Positions 27,230 to 37,872 of a stretch of 64,000 nt of DNA are shown piece after piece. Where the stretch lies: NCBI RefSeq assembly GCF_900111675.1, contig NZ_FOHO01000014.1, positions 22,165 to 86,164 of the forward strand, written 5' to 3'. Numbering within the stretch: position 1 is the stretch's first letter; each line of letters starts with the position of its first letter. The notes under the pieces were generated by a model. That model was not told the origin of the DNA. It saw only the letters and a list, made by a program, of their open reading frames with translations, and made no database searches. The translations under genes and the position numbers were made by a program. The stretch is from Paracoccus homiensis (GTDB lineage Bacteria; Pseudomonadota; Alphaproteobacteria; Rhodobacterales; Rhodobacteraceae).

Positions 27230-28108
27230 ATGCCCAGTCTCAAGGAACTCAAAAACCGGATCGGAAGCGTCAAGAACACGCGGAAGATCACCAAGGCGAT
27301 GCAAATGGTCGCCGCCGCGAAACTGCGCCGTGCGCAAGACGCGGCGGAGGCCGCGCGCCCCTATGCCGACCGCATGGCCGCCGTCATGGCCGGGCTGACC
27401 GCAAGTGCGGCCGGTTCGGAAACGGCGCCGCGCCTGCTGTCGGGCACGGGCTCGGAACAGAAGCATCTGCTTGTGGTGATGACCGCGGAACGTGGTCTTG
27501 CCGGCGGCTTCAACAGCTCGATCGTCAAGCTGGCGCGCCAGCATGCCGAAAAGCTGCGGGGCCAGGGCAAGGACGTGACGATCCTGACCGTCGGCAAAAA
27601 AGGCCGCGAGCAGCTGAAGCGTGACTATGGCAGCCTGTTTGTCAGCCATGTCGATCTGTCCGAGGTCAAGCGCGTGGGCTATGAAAACGCCCGCCAGATC
27701 ACCGATCAGGTTCTGGACCGGTTCGAAGCGGGCGAATTCGACGTCGCCACGATCTTTTACAACCGGTTCGAATCGGTGATCAGCCAGATCCCGACGGCAC
27801 GTCAGATCATCCCCGCCGAAGCGCCGCAGGGCGATCAGGCGGCCGATACCTCGGCGCTTTATGACTACGAGCCCGGCGAAGAGGCCATTCTGGCCGAATT
27901 GCTGCCCCGCTCGGTGGCGACGCAGATCTTTGCGGCGCTTCTGGAAAATGCGGCCTCCGAACAGGGGGCGCGGATGAGTGCCATGGACAACGCCACGCGC
28001 AACGCGGGCGACATGATCGACCGACTGACGACCGAGTATAACCGCTCGCGTCAGGCAGCGATCACCAAGGAACTCATCGAAATCATTTCGGGCGCCGAGG
28101 CGCTCTGA
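27230..28108 (+). CDS. atpG: ATP synthase F1 subunit gamma
   Basis: Central rotor shaft of F1. 292 residues. The N-terminal coiled-coil start [20 protein letters not shown] and [15 protein letters not shown], and the C-terminal [20 protein letters not shown] with [16 protein letters not shown], are the family hallmarks. Start has AGGGGG upstream. Third gene of the operon. Confidence 0.98.
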   Translation: MPSLKELKNRIGSVKNTRKITKAMQMVAAAKLRRAQDAAEAARPYADRMAAVMAGLTASAAGSETAPRLLSGTGSEQKHLLVVMTAERGLAGGFNSSIVKLARQHAEKLRGQGKDVTILTVGKKGREQLKRDYGSLFVSHVDLSEVKRVGYENARQITDQVLDRFEAGEFDVATIFYNRFESVISQIPTARQIIPAEAPQGDQAADTSALYDYEPGEEAILAELLPRSVATQIFAALLENAASEQGARMSAMDNATRNAGDMIDRLTTEYNRSRQAAITKELIEIISGAEAL

Positions 28109-28114
28109 CCGTAA

Positions 28115-29554
<1,440 letters not shown>

Positions 29555-29563
29555 GGGGGCGAA

Positions 29564-30019
29564 ATGGCCGATACCATGCAGTTCGATCTCGTGTCGCCGG
29601 AACGGAGCCTGATCTCCGTTCCCGTGCGCGAGGTGCGCCTGCCGGGGACCGATGGCGATCTGACCGCCATGCCCGGCCATGCGCCGACCATCGTCACGCT
29701 GCGGCCGGGCCTTGTCACGGTGGTTGCCGGTGACGGCAACCAGTCGGAATTCGCCGTGACCGGCGGTTTCGCCGAAATCGCCGCCGATTCGGTCAGCCTG
29801 CTGGCCGAACGCGGTCATCCCCGCGCCGAGATCACGCAAGAGATCTTCAACGAGATGATGACCGAGGCACATCGCCAGAAGAAGGCTGCGGTCGAAAAGG
29901 CCGACAAGCATTCGACGGGCGAAGACATCGTGACCGCCGCGGTCAAGCTTCTGGGTGATATGGAGGCCTTGGGCACCCATATCGGTCTGGATCCGAACCA
30001 GGCGACGATCCCGGACTGA
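29564..30019 (+). CDS. atpC: ATP synthase F1 subunit epsilon
   Basis: Regulatory central-stalk subunit. 151 residues. The N-terminal beta-sandwich is clear: MQFDLVSPERSLISVPVREV, PGTDGDLTAMPGHAPTIVTL and VTGGFAEIAADSVSLLAE. The C-terminal helical part is short and variable, as expected. Last gene of atpHAGDC, with a terminator after it. Confidence 0.96.
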   Translation: MADTMQFDLVSPERSLISVPVREVRLPGTDGDLTAMPGHAPTIVTLRPGLVTVVAGDGNQSEFAVTGGFAEIAADSVSLLAERGHPRAEITQEIFNEMMTEAHRQKKAAVEKADKHSTGEDIVTAAVKLLGDMEALGTHIGLDPNQATIPD

Positions 30020-30049
30020 TAGATCGTTGAAAATTTGACGATAAAGACA

Positions 30050-30074
30050 AGCCCCGGCCGCGCGCCGGGGCTTT
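30050..30074 (+). terminator. Rho-independent terminator of the atp operon
   Basis: Eight-bp perfect stem AGCCCCGG/CCGGGGCT (30050-30057, 30065-30072), 7-nt loop, then TT and C, 30 nt past the atpC stop. The T tract is short. Confidence 0.75.
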
Positions 30075-30118
30075 CGCATGCGATTTGAACGCGTTTAATC
30101 TGGTTCAAAGGGGGAGAC

Positions 30119-30466
30119 ATGCAGCGTTTCAATCACACCGCGATCGGCATCTGTCAGGGCAGTCTGCAGCTGTTTTCGGCCTTCGAGGATAACGGTCCGA
30201 TGTGGGCTGGCGAGGGCCCGCGGGTCGAGCGGCGGCAGGTCCGGTTCACGGACAGCTTTCTGCTGCCGCCGGTCGTCCATATCTCGGTGTCGATGTGGGA
30301 TATCGAAGGCAGCAACAATCAGCGCGCCGATATTGCCAGCGACAAGGTGACCCCCGACGGGTTCGAGGTGGTGTTTCGGACCTGGGGCGATACGCGCGTC
30401 GCCCGCATCCGCGCCGATTGGATGGCCATCGGCGCGGTGCAGAACGAGGATGATTTCACCCTCTAG
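30119..30466 (+). CDS. H-type lectin domain protein
   Basis: 115 residues forming one H-type lectin domain: RRQVRFTDSFLLPPVVHISV, MWDIEGSNNQRADIASDKVT and the C-terminal FEVVFRTWGDTRVARIRADW match the fold known from invertebrate lectins. No signal peptide is visible, so it is probably intracellular. It lies just after the atp terminator with its own GGGGGAG Shine-Dalgarno. Its stop shares CTAG with the opposite hydrolase stop. Role unknown. Confidence 0.8.
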   Translation: MQRFNHTAIGICQGSLQLFSAFEDNGPMWAGEGPRVERRQVRFTDSFLLPPVVHISVSMWDIEGSNNQRADIASDKVTPDGFEVVFRTWGDTRVARIRADWMAIGAVQNEDDFTL

Positions 30467-31239
30467 GCGCGTTCCAGATTGACCGCGATCAGGCCCGCGA
30501 CCTCGTCCGGGTGACTGATCGGCAGCATGTGGCCCGCGCCCGGCACGCTGGCGCGGCCCACATCCGGCAGACGCGCCGCCAGCTGTTCGGCGATTTCATG
30601 CACCACCGGGGGCGAATTCTCGCCCGAGACCAGCAAGACCGGCGCATCGATCGATTCCAACCCGTCCGGGCGCAGGATATCGGCGCTGTCCTGCGACAGG
30701 GCCGGACCCGTCGCCGCGACGAGGTGGATCTGTTCGCGCATCTGCTGCTGCAGCATCGAGGGCAGGGCGTCATAGCCCTGGCCGCCCCAGACGGCCAGAA
30801 AGCGGCGCGTCGCCTCTTCGATCTGGCCTTCGGACATCAGTCGTTCCATCTCGGCGTCGCGCAGGGTCTGGTCGGCATCGTCGGCGGCCGCGAACAGGAC
30901 AGGCTCGATCAGGGTCAATGTGCGCACGGCCTCGGGGGCTGCGACGGCGATGCGCAGGGCAACGGTCGCGCCGATGCTGTGACCGATCAGATCCAGCGGA
31001 CGGTTGATGAAACTGGCCGCAATCCGGGTGACGGCCGTGTGGAAATCCACGTCGTCCGATCCCGGTTCCCACGGATCGCTGCGGCCGTGGCCCGGCATGT
31101 CAAAGCCTTGCAGATCGATCTGCCCGCCAAGCCGCTGCGCGATGGGACGCCAATAGCCGCCGCTTGCCAGCATGCAATGCAGCGCCAGCGCCGGGCGGTC
31201 AGGGTCGCCCGGCCAGTGTCGTTTGTAGATCCCCTTCAC
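30463..31239 (-). CDS. Alpha/beta hydrolase
   Basis: 258 residues. Alpha/beta-hydrolase fold: ALHCMLASGGYWRPIAQRL, FDMPGHGRSDPW, the nucleophile elbow LIGHSIGATVALRIA (Ser in GHSIG) and the C-terminal VPGAGHMLPISHPDEVAGLI with the catalytic His. GTG 31239 overlaps the upstream isomerase stop (GTGA), so the two are translationally coupled. Substrate unknown; the pairing with a glutathione-dependent isomerase-like protein hints at aromatic or xenobiotic breakdown. Confidence 0.88.
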   Translation of the reverse strand: MKGIYKRHWPGDPDRPALALHCMLASGGYWRPIAQRLGGQIDLQGFDMPGHGRSDPWEPGSDDVDFHTAVTRIAASFINRPLDLIGHSIGATVALRIAVAAPEAVRTLTLIEPVLFAAADDADQTLRDAEMERLMSEGQIEEATRRFLAVWGGQGYDALPSMLQQQMREQIHLVAATGPALSQDSADILRPDGLESIDAPVLLVSGENSPPVVHEIAEQLAARLPDVGRASVPGAGHMLPISHPDEVAGLIAVNLERA

Positions 31240-31835
31240 AGCGATGCCAGATGCCGTTCCAGGAAATCCAGCCGATCCTGACCCCAGAACCGTTGTCCGG
31301 TTTCGCGGACCACATAGAACGGCGCGCCAAAGGCCCCGGCCTCGACCGCGTCCTCCAGGTTGCGGCCATAGGTTTCGGCGCCGACGAACAGGCCCTTGTC
31401 GGCCAGATCGGGGTCGAAGCCGTGCGCCTGCAGGATATCGCGGATCACGCTGTCTTCCGCGATGTCGCGCTGTTCGGCCCAAGTGGCGCGGGTAAACGCG
31501 TGCACCAGCCCGCCAAGATCGCCGCCGCCGGCATTCTGCGCGGCAATCACCGCATAAGAGGACGGAGCCATATTCGTCGGCCAATGCGCAGGGTTCAGGT
31601 GAAACGGAACGCCCATATGCGCGGCCCACCGGGTCAGTTCCTGCGCGCGGTATTCCTGACGGCTGACATGGCGGTCCTTGGGACGGATCCCGCCGGTGCG
31701 GTCGAACATCTGCATCAGGTCGACCGGCTTGTAGGTGATCGTCGCGCCGTGTTTTTCGGCAATCTCCTCAAGCCGCAACCCGGCCAGATAGCAATACGGG
31801 CTGATTGTCCCAAGATAATAGTCGATGCTAGCCAT
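31236..31835 (-). CDS. 2-hydroxychromene-2-carboxylate isomerase-like DsbA-family protein
   Basis: 199 residues of the thioredoxin-fold DsbA/HCCA-isomerase family, glutathione-dependent. MASIDYYLGTISPYCYLAGL holds the SPY-type N-terminal motif with a single cysteine, PAHWPTNMAPSSYAVIAAQ and FGAPFYVVRETGQRFWGQDR are family blocks. In the naphthalene pathway the prototype isomerises 2-hydroxychromene-2-carboxylate. No naphthalene genes are present here, so the exact substrate is open. Forms an operon with the following hydrolase. Confidence 0.85.
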   Translation of the reverse strand: MASIDYYLGTISPYCYLAGLRLEEIAEKHGATITYKPVDLMQMFDRTGGIRPKDRHVSRQEYRAQELTRWAAHMGVPFHLNPAHWPTNMAPSSYAVIAAQNAGGGDLGGLVHAFTRATWAEQRDIAEDSVIRDILQAHGFDPDLADKGLFVGAETYGRNLEDAVEAGAFGAPFYVVRETGQRFWGQDRLDFLERHLASL

Positions 31836-31921
31836 AACATGGTCCTTCTAGGTTTGCCGCGAGGCTAGCGCGGTGCTAAGGCGTTCGCAATCTGACGAAT
31901 CCCGCCAAAGGCCTTGCTTCC

Positions 31922-32941
31922 ATGCCCGTCATGACAGAACCCAAACTCATCGCTGGTAATGCCAACACGCCGCTTGCTTCGGCCATCGCCCGTCGCATGT
32001 CGATGCATCGTGGCATGAATGTGGGGCTGTGCGACGCCCGTGTCGAGCGTTTCAACGATGCCGAGATCTTTGTCGAAGTCTACGAGAACGTTCGTGGCGA
32101 AGACATGTACATCATTCAGCCGACGTCGAACCCGGCGAATGACAACCTGATGGAACTGCTGATCATGGTTGACGCGCTGAAACGGTCCTCGGCCGCGCGC
32201 ATCACCGCCGTGATCCCCTATTTCGGCTATGCCCGTCAGGACCGCCGCGCCAAGGCCCGCACGCCGATCAGCGCCAAGCTGGTCGCCAACCTGCTGACCG
32301 AGGCGGGCGTGGACCGGGTTCTGACCATGGACCTGCATGCCGCGCAGATTCAGGGCTTCTTCGATATTCCGGTCGATAACCTGTACGCGGCCCCGGTCTT
32401 CGGACTGGACGTCAAGCACCACTTCAAGGGTCGCATGGACGATCTGATGGTCGTCTCGCCCGATGTGGGTGGTGTGGCCCGCGCCCGCGAACTGGCCACC
32501 CGGATCGGTGCGCCCCTGTCGATCGTGGACAAGCGCCGCGAAAAGGCGGGAGAGGTCGCCGAGATGACCGTGATCGGTGATGTCGAAGGCAAGGCCTGCA
32601 TCATCGTCGACGATATCTGCGACACGGCCGGAACGCTGTGCAAGGCCGCGCAGACGCTGACGGATGCCGGCGCGACCGAGGTGCACGCCTATATCACCCA
32701 TGGCGTCCTGTCCGGCCCGGCGGTCGAACGGATCAGCAAATCGGTGATGAAATCGCTGGTGATCACCGATTCGATCCAGCCGACCGAGGCGGTGAAGAAT
32801 GCGCCGAATATCCGTATCGTGCCGACCGCGCCGATGTTCACCCAGGCGATCCTGAACATCTGGAACGGCACGTCGGTCAGCAGCCTGTTCGAAACCGACA
32901 CGCTGATCCCGATCTATGAAGGTCTTTACAGCGACAGCTGA
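31922..32941 (+). CDS. prs: Ribose-phosphate pyrophosphokinase (PRPP synthetase)
   Basis: Makes PRPP from ribose 5-phosphate and ATP for nucleotides, His and Trp. 339 residues. [24 protein letters not shown] at the start, [10 protein letters not shown] (ATP loop), [18 protein letters not shown] and the PRPP loop [14 protein letters not shown] 31922 is favoured; ATG 31931 is a second option. It is divergent from the isomerase/hydrolase pair. Confidence 0.97.
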   Translation: MPVMTEPKLIAGNANTPLASAIARRMSMHRGMNVGLCDARVERFNDAEIFVEVYENVRGEDMYIIQPTSNPANDNLMELLIMVDALKRSSAARITAVIPYFGYARQDRRAKARTPISAKLVANLLTEAGVDRVLTMDLHAAQIQGFFDIPVDNLYAAPVFGLDVKHHFKGRMDDLMVVSPDVGGVARARELATRIGAPLSIVDKRREKAGEVAEMTVIGDVEGKACIIVDDICDTAGTLCKAAQTLTDAGATEVHAYITHGVLSGPAVERISKSVMKSLVITDSIQPTEAVKNAPNIRIVPTAPMFTQAILNIWNGTSVSSLFETDTLIPIYEGLYSDS

Positions 32942-32969
32942 AGCCGCCGGTTTCGGGCGCAGGTGACGA

Positions 32970-33503
32970 TCAGTCCTTGCGCCCGCGCACCGAAATGACC
33001 CCGTCGAAGGATCCGCCATCGCGGGTCGCCTTCGCACCCAGATTGCGCGCCAAGCTGCGCATCGACTGATTTTCAGCCTGATAGAACAGATGCAGCGACG
33101 ACATGCCGACCCGGCGTGCCGCCAGCATCGTCAACAGGATCAGGGTGCGTCCGAGACCCTTGCCCTGCAATTGCGGCTCGACCGACAGGGCGACTTCGCC
33201 CGCGCCGCTGGTGGGATAGGCGGCCAGTTCAGACATCGCCCGCAGGTCGCCCCGCACGAAAGCGCCAAAGGCATAGGTCTGCGACCAATCGATCCGATCG
33301 ACATAGGCGCAGATCGCCTCGTCGCTGAGACTGCCGTGAAACCGCGAGCCGCGGGCCTCGGGCGAAAGCCGCAGGAAATGCGCCTTGACAGCCGGCGCGT
33401 CGGCTTGATCCAGCCCGCGCAGCCGGAACCGGCCCGCAAGCCGGGTCAACAGTGGCAAGCCCTGTGGGCGGGGCCTGCGAAAGGGAAAGCGAAGATGAAG
33501 CAC
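32970..33503 (-). CDS. GNAT family N-acetyltransferase
   Basis: 177 residues. The acetyl-CoA loop is seen as VEPQLQGKGLGRTLI and the C-terminal beta strand as LYQAENQSMRSLARNLGAK-like. The first 25 residues are Arg/Pro-rich. Substrate unknown. It is converging with prs (28-bp gap) and follows purD on the same strand after a stem-loop. Confidence 0.8.
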   Translation of the reverse strand: MLHLRFPFRRPRPQGLPLLTRLAGRFRLRGLDQADAPAVKAHFLRLSPEARGSRFHGSLSDEAICAYVDRIDWSQTYAFGAFVRGDLRAMSELAAYPTSGAGEVALSVEPQLQGKGLGRTLILLTMLAARRVGMSSLHLFYQAENQSMRSLARNLGAKATRDGGSFDGVISVRGRKD

Positions 33504-33539
33504 GCCCTGATCCGTTTCGACGTTCGACCCATGCCGAAC

Positions 33540-33562
33540 CCCGCCGAAATCGGTTCGGCGGG
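33540..33562 (-). terminator. Strong hairpin after purD
   Basis: Nine-bp perfect stem CCCGCCGAA/TTCGGCGGG with 5-nt loop between the purD stop and the downstream GNAT. A real T tract is missing, so efficiency is uncertain. Confidence 0.4.
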
Positions 33563-33592
33563 GCGAATTTTCAAGTCCGACCCTACGTCAGC

Positions 33593-34855
33593 CTAATGCG
33601 GCAGGGCGCGCCAGCCGATGTCACGACGACAGAAGCCCTGCGGCCAGTCGATGCGGTCAACCAGATCATAGGCGCGCTGATGGGCCTCGGTCAGCGTCGC
33701 GCCGCGTCCGGTGCAGGCCAGAACCCGGCCCCCGCTGGCGACGACCTGTCCGTCCTGATCCTTGGTCCCGGCGTGGAACACCATCTCGAAACTGGTTTCA
33801 GGAAGGTTGCTCAGGCCATTGATCACGCTTCCCTTTTCGTATTCACCGGGATAGCCGTTCGCGGCCATCACCACGGTCAGGGCATGATCCTCGGCCCAGG
33901 TGACCTGCGCCTGATCCAGACGCCCTTCGGCACAGGCCAGCAGCAGGTCAAGAACCTGACCGCCCAACCGCATCATCAGAACCTGGCATTCCGGGTCACC
34001 GAAGCGCACATTGTATTCGACCAGCCGCGCCTGTCCGTCCTTGATCATCAGCCCGGCATAAAGGACGCCCTGAAACGGCATGCCGCGATCAGCCATTTCC
34101 GCCATCGTCGGGCGGACGATGCGGTCCATGACCTGATCCTGCAACGCCTCGGTCAGGATCGGGGCGGGGCTATAGGCGCCCATGCCGCCGGTATTCGGGC
34201 CGGTATCGCCGTCGCCGACGCGTTTGTGATCCTGTGCCGTGCCCACGGGCAGGCAGGTCTTGCCGTCGCAAAGGATGAAAAAGCTGGCCTCTTCGCCGTC
34301 CATGAATTCCTCGATCACGACCGAGGTGTCGCCGAATTCGCCGTCGAAGATCTGGGCGATGGCCTCATGCGCCTGCGCCACGGTTTCGGCCACGGTCACG
34401 CCCTTGCCTGCGGCCAGCCCATCGGCCTTGACCACGATGGGGGCACCCTTTTCGCTGACATAGGCGCAGGCGGGCGCGGCCTCGGTAAAGCGGGCCCATG
34501 CGGCGGTGGGGGCGTCGCAGGCATCGCAGACTTCCTTGGTGAAGGTCTTTGACGCCTCAAGCTGGGCGGCCGCGCGGGACGGTCCGAAAACCGGCAGGCC
34601 CGCTTCGCGCAGCGCATCGGATACGCCCGCGGCCAGCGGCGCCTCGGGGCCGATGACGACGAAATCGATGGCATGTTCTTCGGCGAAGGTCAGCACGTCG
34701 GCGGGTGAATCAATGTTGATCGAGGCGCAGCGCGCAAAGCTGGCGATGCCCGCATTGCCCGGTGCGACGATCAGCCGGTCGCATTTCGGATTCTGCCGGA
34801 TGGCCCATGCCAACGCATGTTCACGCCCGCCGCCGCCGAGGATCAGGATATTCAT
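33593..34855 (-). CDS. purD: Phosphoribosylamine-glycine ligase
   Basis: Second step of de novo purine synthesis: joins phosphoribosylamine and glycine using ATP. 420 residues with the ATP-grasp start MNILILGGGGREHALAWAIR, DGLAAGKGVTVAE and FGDPECQVLMMRL. ATG 34855 is the family start. The frame can be read from further upstream, but the extra residues are not conserved. Divergent from xseA (91-bp gap). Confidence 0.96.
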   Translation of the reverse strand: MNILILGGGGREHALAWAIRQNPKCDRLIVAPGNAGIASFARCASINIDSPADVLTFAEEHAIDFVVIGPEAPLAAGVSDALREAGLPVFGPSRAAAQLEASKTFTKEVCDACDAPTAAWARFTEAAPACAYVSEKGAPIVVKADGLAAGKGVTVAETVAQAHEAIAQIFDGEFGDTSVVIEEFMDGEEASFFILCDGKTCLPVGTAQDHKRVGDGDTGPNTGGMGAYSPAPILTEALQDQVMDRIVRPTMAEMADRGMPFQGVLYAGLMIKDGQARLVEYNVRFGDPECQVLMMRLGGQVLDLLLACAEGRLDQAQVTWAEDHALTVVMAANGYPGEYEKGSVINGLSNLPETSFEMVFHAGTKDQDGQVVASGGRVLACTGRGATLTEAHQRAYDLVDRIDWPQGFCRRDIGWRALPH

Positions 34856-34946
34856 CTGCCGCCCTTTCGCTTGCCGCCCTTTCACTCAGGGTCGGCGCGT
34901 TCTAGTCTGAGGGCCGCGAGGGAACAAGACGCAGGGTTCGGCAGGA

Positions 34947-36503
34947 ATGGATCTTCTGGAAGACGCGCCGGGCAGCAATGCCCATGAATTCACGGTGTCC
35001 GAGCTTTCGGGCGCGGTCAAGCGCAGCATCGAGGACCAGTTCGGCCGCGTCCGCGTGCGCGGCGAGATCGGGCGCGTGTCGCGGCCCGGATCGGGTCATC
35101 TGTATTTCGATCTGAAGGATGACCGGTCGGTTCTGGCGGCGGTGACGTGGAAAGGGCAGGCCGCGCGACTGACCCAGCGCCCCGAAGAGGGGATGGAGGT
35201 GATCGCCACCGGACGCATGACCACCTTTCCGGGGCAGTCGAAATATCAGCTGATCGTCGATCAGATCGAACCTGCGGGCGCGGGTGCATTGATGGCGATG
35301 CTGGAAAAGCGCCGCAAGGCGCTGGCGGCCGAGGGGCTGTTCGATCAGGATCGCAAGCGGCCCTTGCCGTTCCTGCCGCGCGTCATCGGGGTCGTCACCT
35401 CGCCATCGGGGGCGGTCATCCGCGACATTCTGCATCGGTTGCGCGACCGTTTTCCGACCCATGTGCTGATCTGGCCCGTGGCCGTGCAGGGCGAGGCCTG
35501 TGCCCCGCAGGTGGCCAACGCGATCCGGGGGTTCAATGCGCTGGACGGGCAGGGTCCGGTGCCGCGCCCCGACCTGATCATCGTGGCGCGCGGGGGCGGC
35601 AGCCTTGAGGATCTTTGGGGTTTCAACGAAGAAATCGTGGTTCGTGCCGCTGCTGACAGTGCGATCCCGCTGATCTCGGCGGTGGGGCATGAAACCGATA
35701 CGACGCTGATCGATTTCGCTTCGGACCGGCGGGCGCCGACGCCGACGGCGGCCGCGGAAATCGCCGTGCCGGTGCGGTCGGACCTGTCCGCGCGACTGGC
35801 CGAATCTGCCGCCCGCATGACCCGTGCCAGCACCCAGCGCATCGACCGGCCCCGTCAACGGCTGCGCGATCTGGCCCGCGCGATGGGGCGTCCCGGCGTG
35901 CTGGTCGAAGGCCCGCGTCAGCGGTTGGACCTGTGGGGCGCAAGGCTGGACCCGGCGCTGCGCGGGTTGGTGCGCAGCAGGCGGCAGGATCTGGCCTCGC
36001 GCCCGATGCCCGCCGCTACGCTGCGGCAGTTCATGTCGGCCAAGCGCCACGGGCTGGAACGGGTTCTGGCGCGGCTGGATGGCGGGCTGGACCGACGCAT
36101 GGATCGCCGCCGCGACCGTCTGGGTCAGTTGCAGGAACGGCTGGACAATTCGCTGCGCCGCACCGTCGCGGTGACCGGTCGCGCGATCACCACCCAATCC
36201 GAGCGGCTGGCAGGGCTGTCGCAGCGCCTGGATCAGGGGATGTCCCGCCTGATCGACGCGCGCAAGGCCGAGGTCGCGCGCATCGATCGGCTGCGCGCCG
36301 GGCTGGGGTATCGCGAGACGCTGAAACGCGGCTATGCGGTCGTGCGCCACGGCAGCGGGCTTGTGACCTCGGCCGAAGAGGCAAGACGCCATCCCCGGAT
36401 CGAGCTGGAATTCCACGACGGAACCTTGCCTGCCCGCCCGGAAGGCACCCCGCCCAAAAGCACGCGCAAATCCCCCGACCCGCAGCAGAAAAAGCTGCTG
36501 TAG
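34947..36503 (+). CDS. xseA: Exodeoxyribonuclease VII large subunit
   Basis: Large subunit of the ssDNA exonuclease. 518 residues: N-terminal OB fold (FTVSELSGAVKRSIEDQFGR and IGRVSRPGSGHLYFDLKDD), catalytic region with VVTSPSGAVIRDILHRL, PDLIIVARGGGSLEDLWGFN and ISAVGHETDTTLIDFASD, then a long Arg-rich helical region. The small subunit XseB is not adjacent. Divergent from purD, a pairing seen in Rhodobacterales. Confidence 0.96.
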   Translation: MDLLEDAPGSNAHEFTVSELSGAVKRSIEDQFGRVRVRGEIGRVSRPGSGHLYFDLKDDRSVLAAVTWKGQAARLTQRPEEGMEVIATGRMTTFPGQSKYQLIVDQIEPAGAGALMAMLEKRRKALAAEGLFDQDRKRPLPFLPRVIGVVTSPSGAVIRDILHRLRDRFPTHVLIWPVAVQGEACAPQVANAIRGFNALDGQGPVPRPDLIIVARGGGSLEDLWGFNEEIVVRAAADSAIPLISAVGHETDTTLIDFASDRRAPTPTAAAEIAVPVRSDLSARLAESAARMTRASTQRIDRPRQRLRDLARAMGRPGVLVEGPRQRLDLWGARLDPALRGLVRSRRQDLASRPMPAATLRQFMSAKRHGLERVLARLDGGLDRRMDRRRDRLGQLQERLDNSLRRTVAVTGRAITTQSERLAGLSQRLDQGMSRLIDARKAEVARIDRLRAGLGYRETLKRGYAVVRHGSGLVTSAEEARRHPRIELEFHDGTLPARPEGTPPKSTRKSPDPQQKKLL

Positions 36504-36572
36504 CTATCAAATGTTGAGTCAAGCGGTTGTGAAACAAGGTGAGCGAACCTAGTTACCCGCCTGAACGCGGCT

Positions 36573-36589
36573 CTTCGAAAGGCTCGAAG
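36573..36589. repeat. Inverted repeat upstream of the RND efflux genes
   Basis: CTTCGA-aaggc-TCGAAG, six-bp arms, 45 bp before the adaptor start. It could be an operator for an unlinked regulator or a small RNA stem; no regulator gene is beside this pump. Confidence 0.25.
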
Positions 36590-36633
36590 TCTGCGGAATT
36601 CGATGGGACATTGGCGATTTCAAGGCTTCGGGC

Positions 36634-37842
36634 ATGAGTACACAATCTCGGATTTTGGTGGCTGCCTCGATCATGGGCGCGGTCTTTGCGGCGGGTACGG
36701 CGCTTGCCCAGCAAGGCGGCGAAGCCCCGCCGCCTGCGGTCACGGTCGTGACGCTGCAGCCGCAGGATGTGACGCTGACTTCGAAGTTGCCCGGTCGCGT
36801 CGTTGCCAGCGCCGAGGCCGAGATCAAGCCGCAGGTCACCGGGATCGTGACCGAGCGTCTGTTCAGCGAAGGCAGCCATGTCTCGGAAGGCGATCCGCTG
36901 TATCGGATCGACCCGCGCACCTATCAGGCCTCGGTGGCGCAGGCCGAGGCGTCGCTGGCACAGGCACAGGCGCAGGCCGATGCCGCCAGCCGCGAGGCCG
37001 ACCGCATTGCCGCGCTGCGCGACCGTTCGGTCGTCAGTGAACAGTCGCAGGATACCGCCATTGCCGATCGCGACGCCGCCCTCGCCGCCGTTCAGGCCGC
37101 CGAGGCGCAGTTGCAGGCCGCCCAGATCAACCTGAACTACACCACGATCACCGCGCCGCTGGATGGCGTGATCGGTCTTGCGCAGACCTCGGCGGGGGCG
37201 CTGGTTTCGGCCAATCAGGCAACCCCGCTGGCCACTATCCGCAGCATCGATTCGGTCTATGTCGATGTGACCCAATCCGCCGCCGATATCGTCCGCTGGC
37301 AGCGGCAGGGCGCCGAAGGGGGCCTGTCGCGCGACGCCGACCGGACCGTGACGCTGGAACTGGCCGATGGCAGTCAATACGACCACGAAGGCTCGCTGAC
37401 CGCTGCCGAACCCCAGGTGAATGAAACCACCGGCGTGGTGACGCTGCGGATGGAATTCGACAATCCCGAAGGTCTGCTGCTGCCCGGCATGTATGTGCTG
37501 GTCGAGATGCCGCAGGCGCAGCTGCCCGATGCCATCCTTGCCCCGCAGGAAGGCGTGACCCGCGACCGCCGTGGCCGCCCGGTCGCCATGGTCGCGAATG
37601 CCGACAACGTCATCGAGGAACGTCAGCTGGATATCATTCAGGATCTGGGCAATCAGTGGGTTGTTCGCGACGGCCTTCAGCCCGGCGACCGCATTGTGGT
37701 CGAGGGGCTGCAAAAGATCGGCAGCGGCATGACCGTCACCCCCGAGGAACGTCAGTCCGATGACGCGGCCGAACCTGATGCGGCCCAGCCCGAAGACGGC
37801 GATGCGGCCCCCGAGGGCGAGACAACCGAAGCTGGCAACTGA
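36634..37842 (+). CDS. RND efflux periplasmic adaptor (AcrA/MexA type)
   Basis: 402 residues. Signal peptide 1-26 ending TALA, with no lipobox cysteine, then the biotinyl-lipoyl-like hairpin domain (KLPGRVVASAEAEIKPQVTG, LFSEGSHVSEGDPLYRID), coiled coil and beta-barrel (ITAPLDGVIGLAQTSAGALV). The last 30 residues are acidic and variable. Links the inner-membrane pump at 37873 to an outer-membrane channel not encoded here. The two genes are 30 bp apart. Confidence 0.93.
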   Translation: MSTQSRILVAASIMGAVFAAGTALAQQGGEAPPPAVTVVTLQPQDVTLTSKLPGRVVASAEAEIKPQVTGIVTERLFSEGSHVSEGDPLYRIDPRTYQASVAQAEASLAQAQAQADAASREADRIAALRDRSVVSEQSQDTAIADRDAALAAVQAAEAQLQAAQINLNYTTITAPLDGVIGLAQTSAGALVSANQATPLATIRSIDSVYVDVTQSAADIVRWQRQGAEGGLSRDADRTVTLELADGSQYDHEGSLTAAEPQVNETTGVVTLRMEFDNPEGLLLPGMYVLVEMPQAQLPDAILAPQEGVTRDRRGRPVAMVANADNVIEERQLDIIQDLGNQWVVRDGLQPGDRIVVEGLQKIGSGMTVTPEERQSDDAAEPDAAQPEDGDAAPEGETTEAGN

Positions 37843-37872
37843 CGCCGCCCAGGATCAGAGCGAGATAACCCC

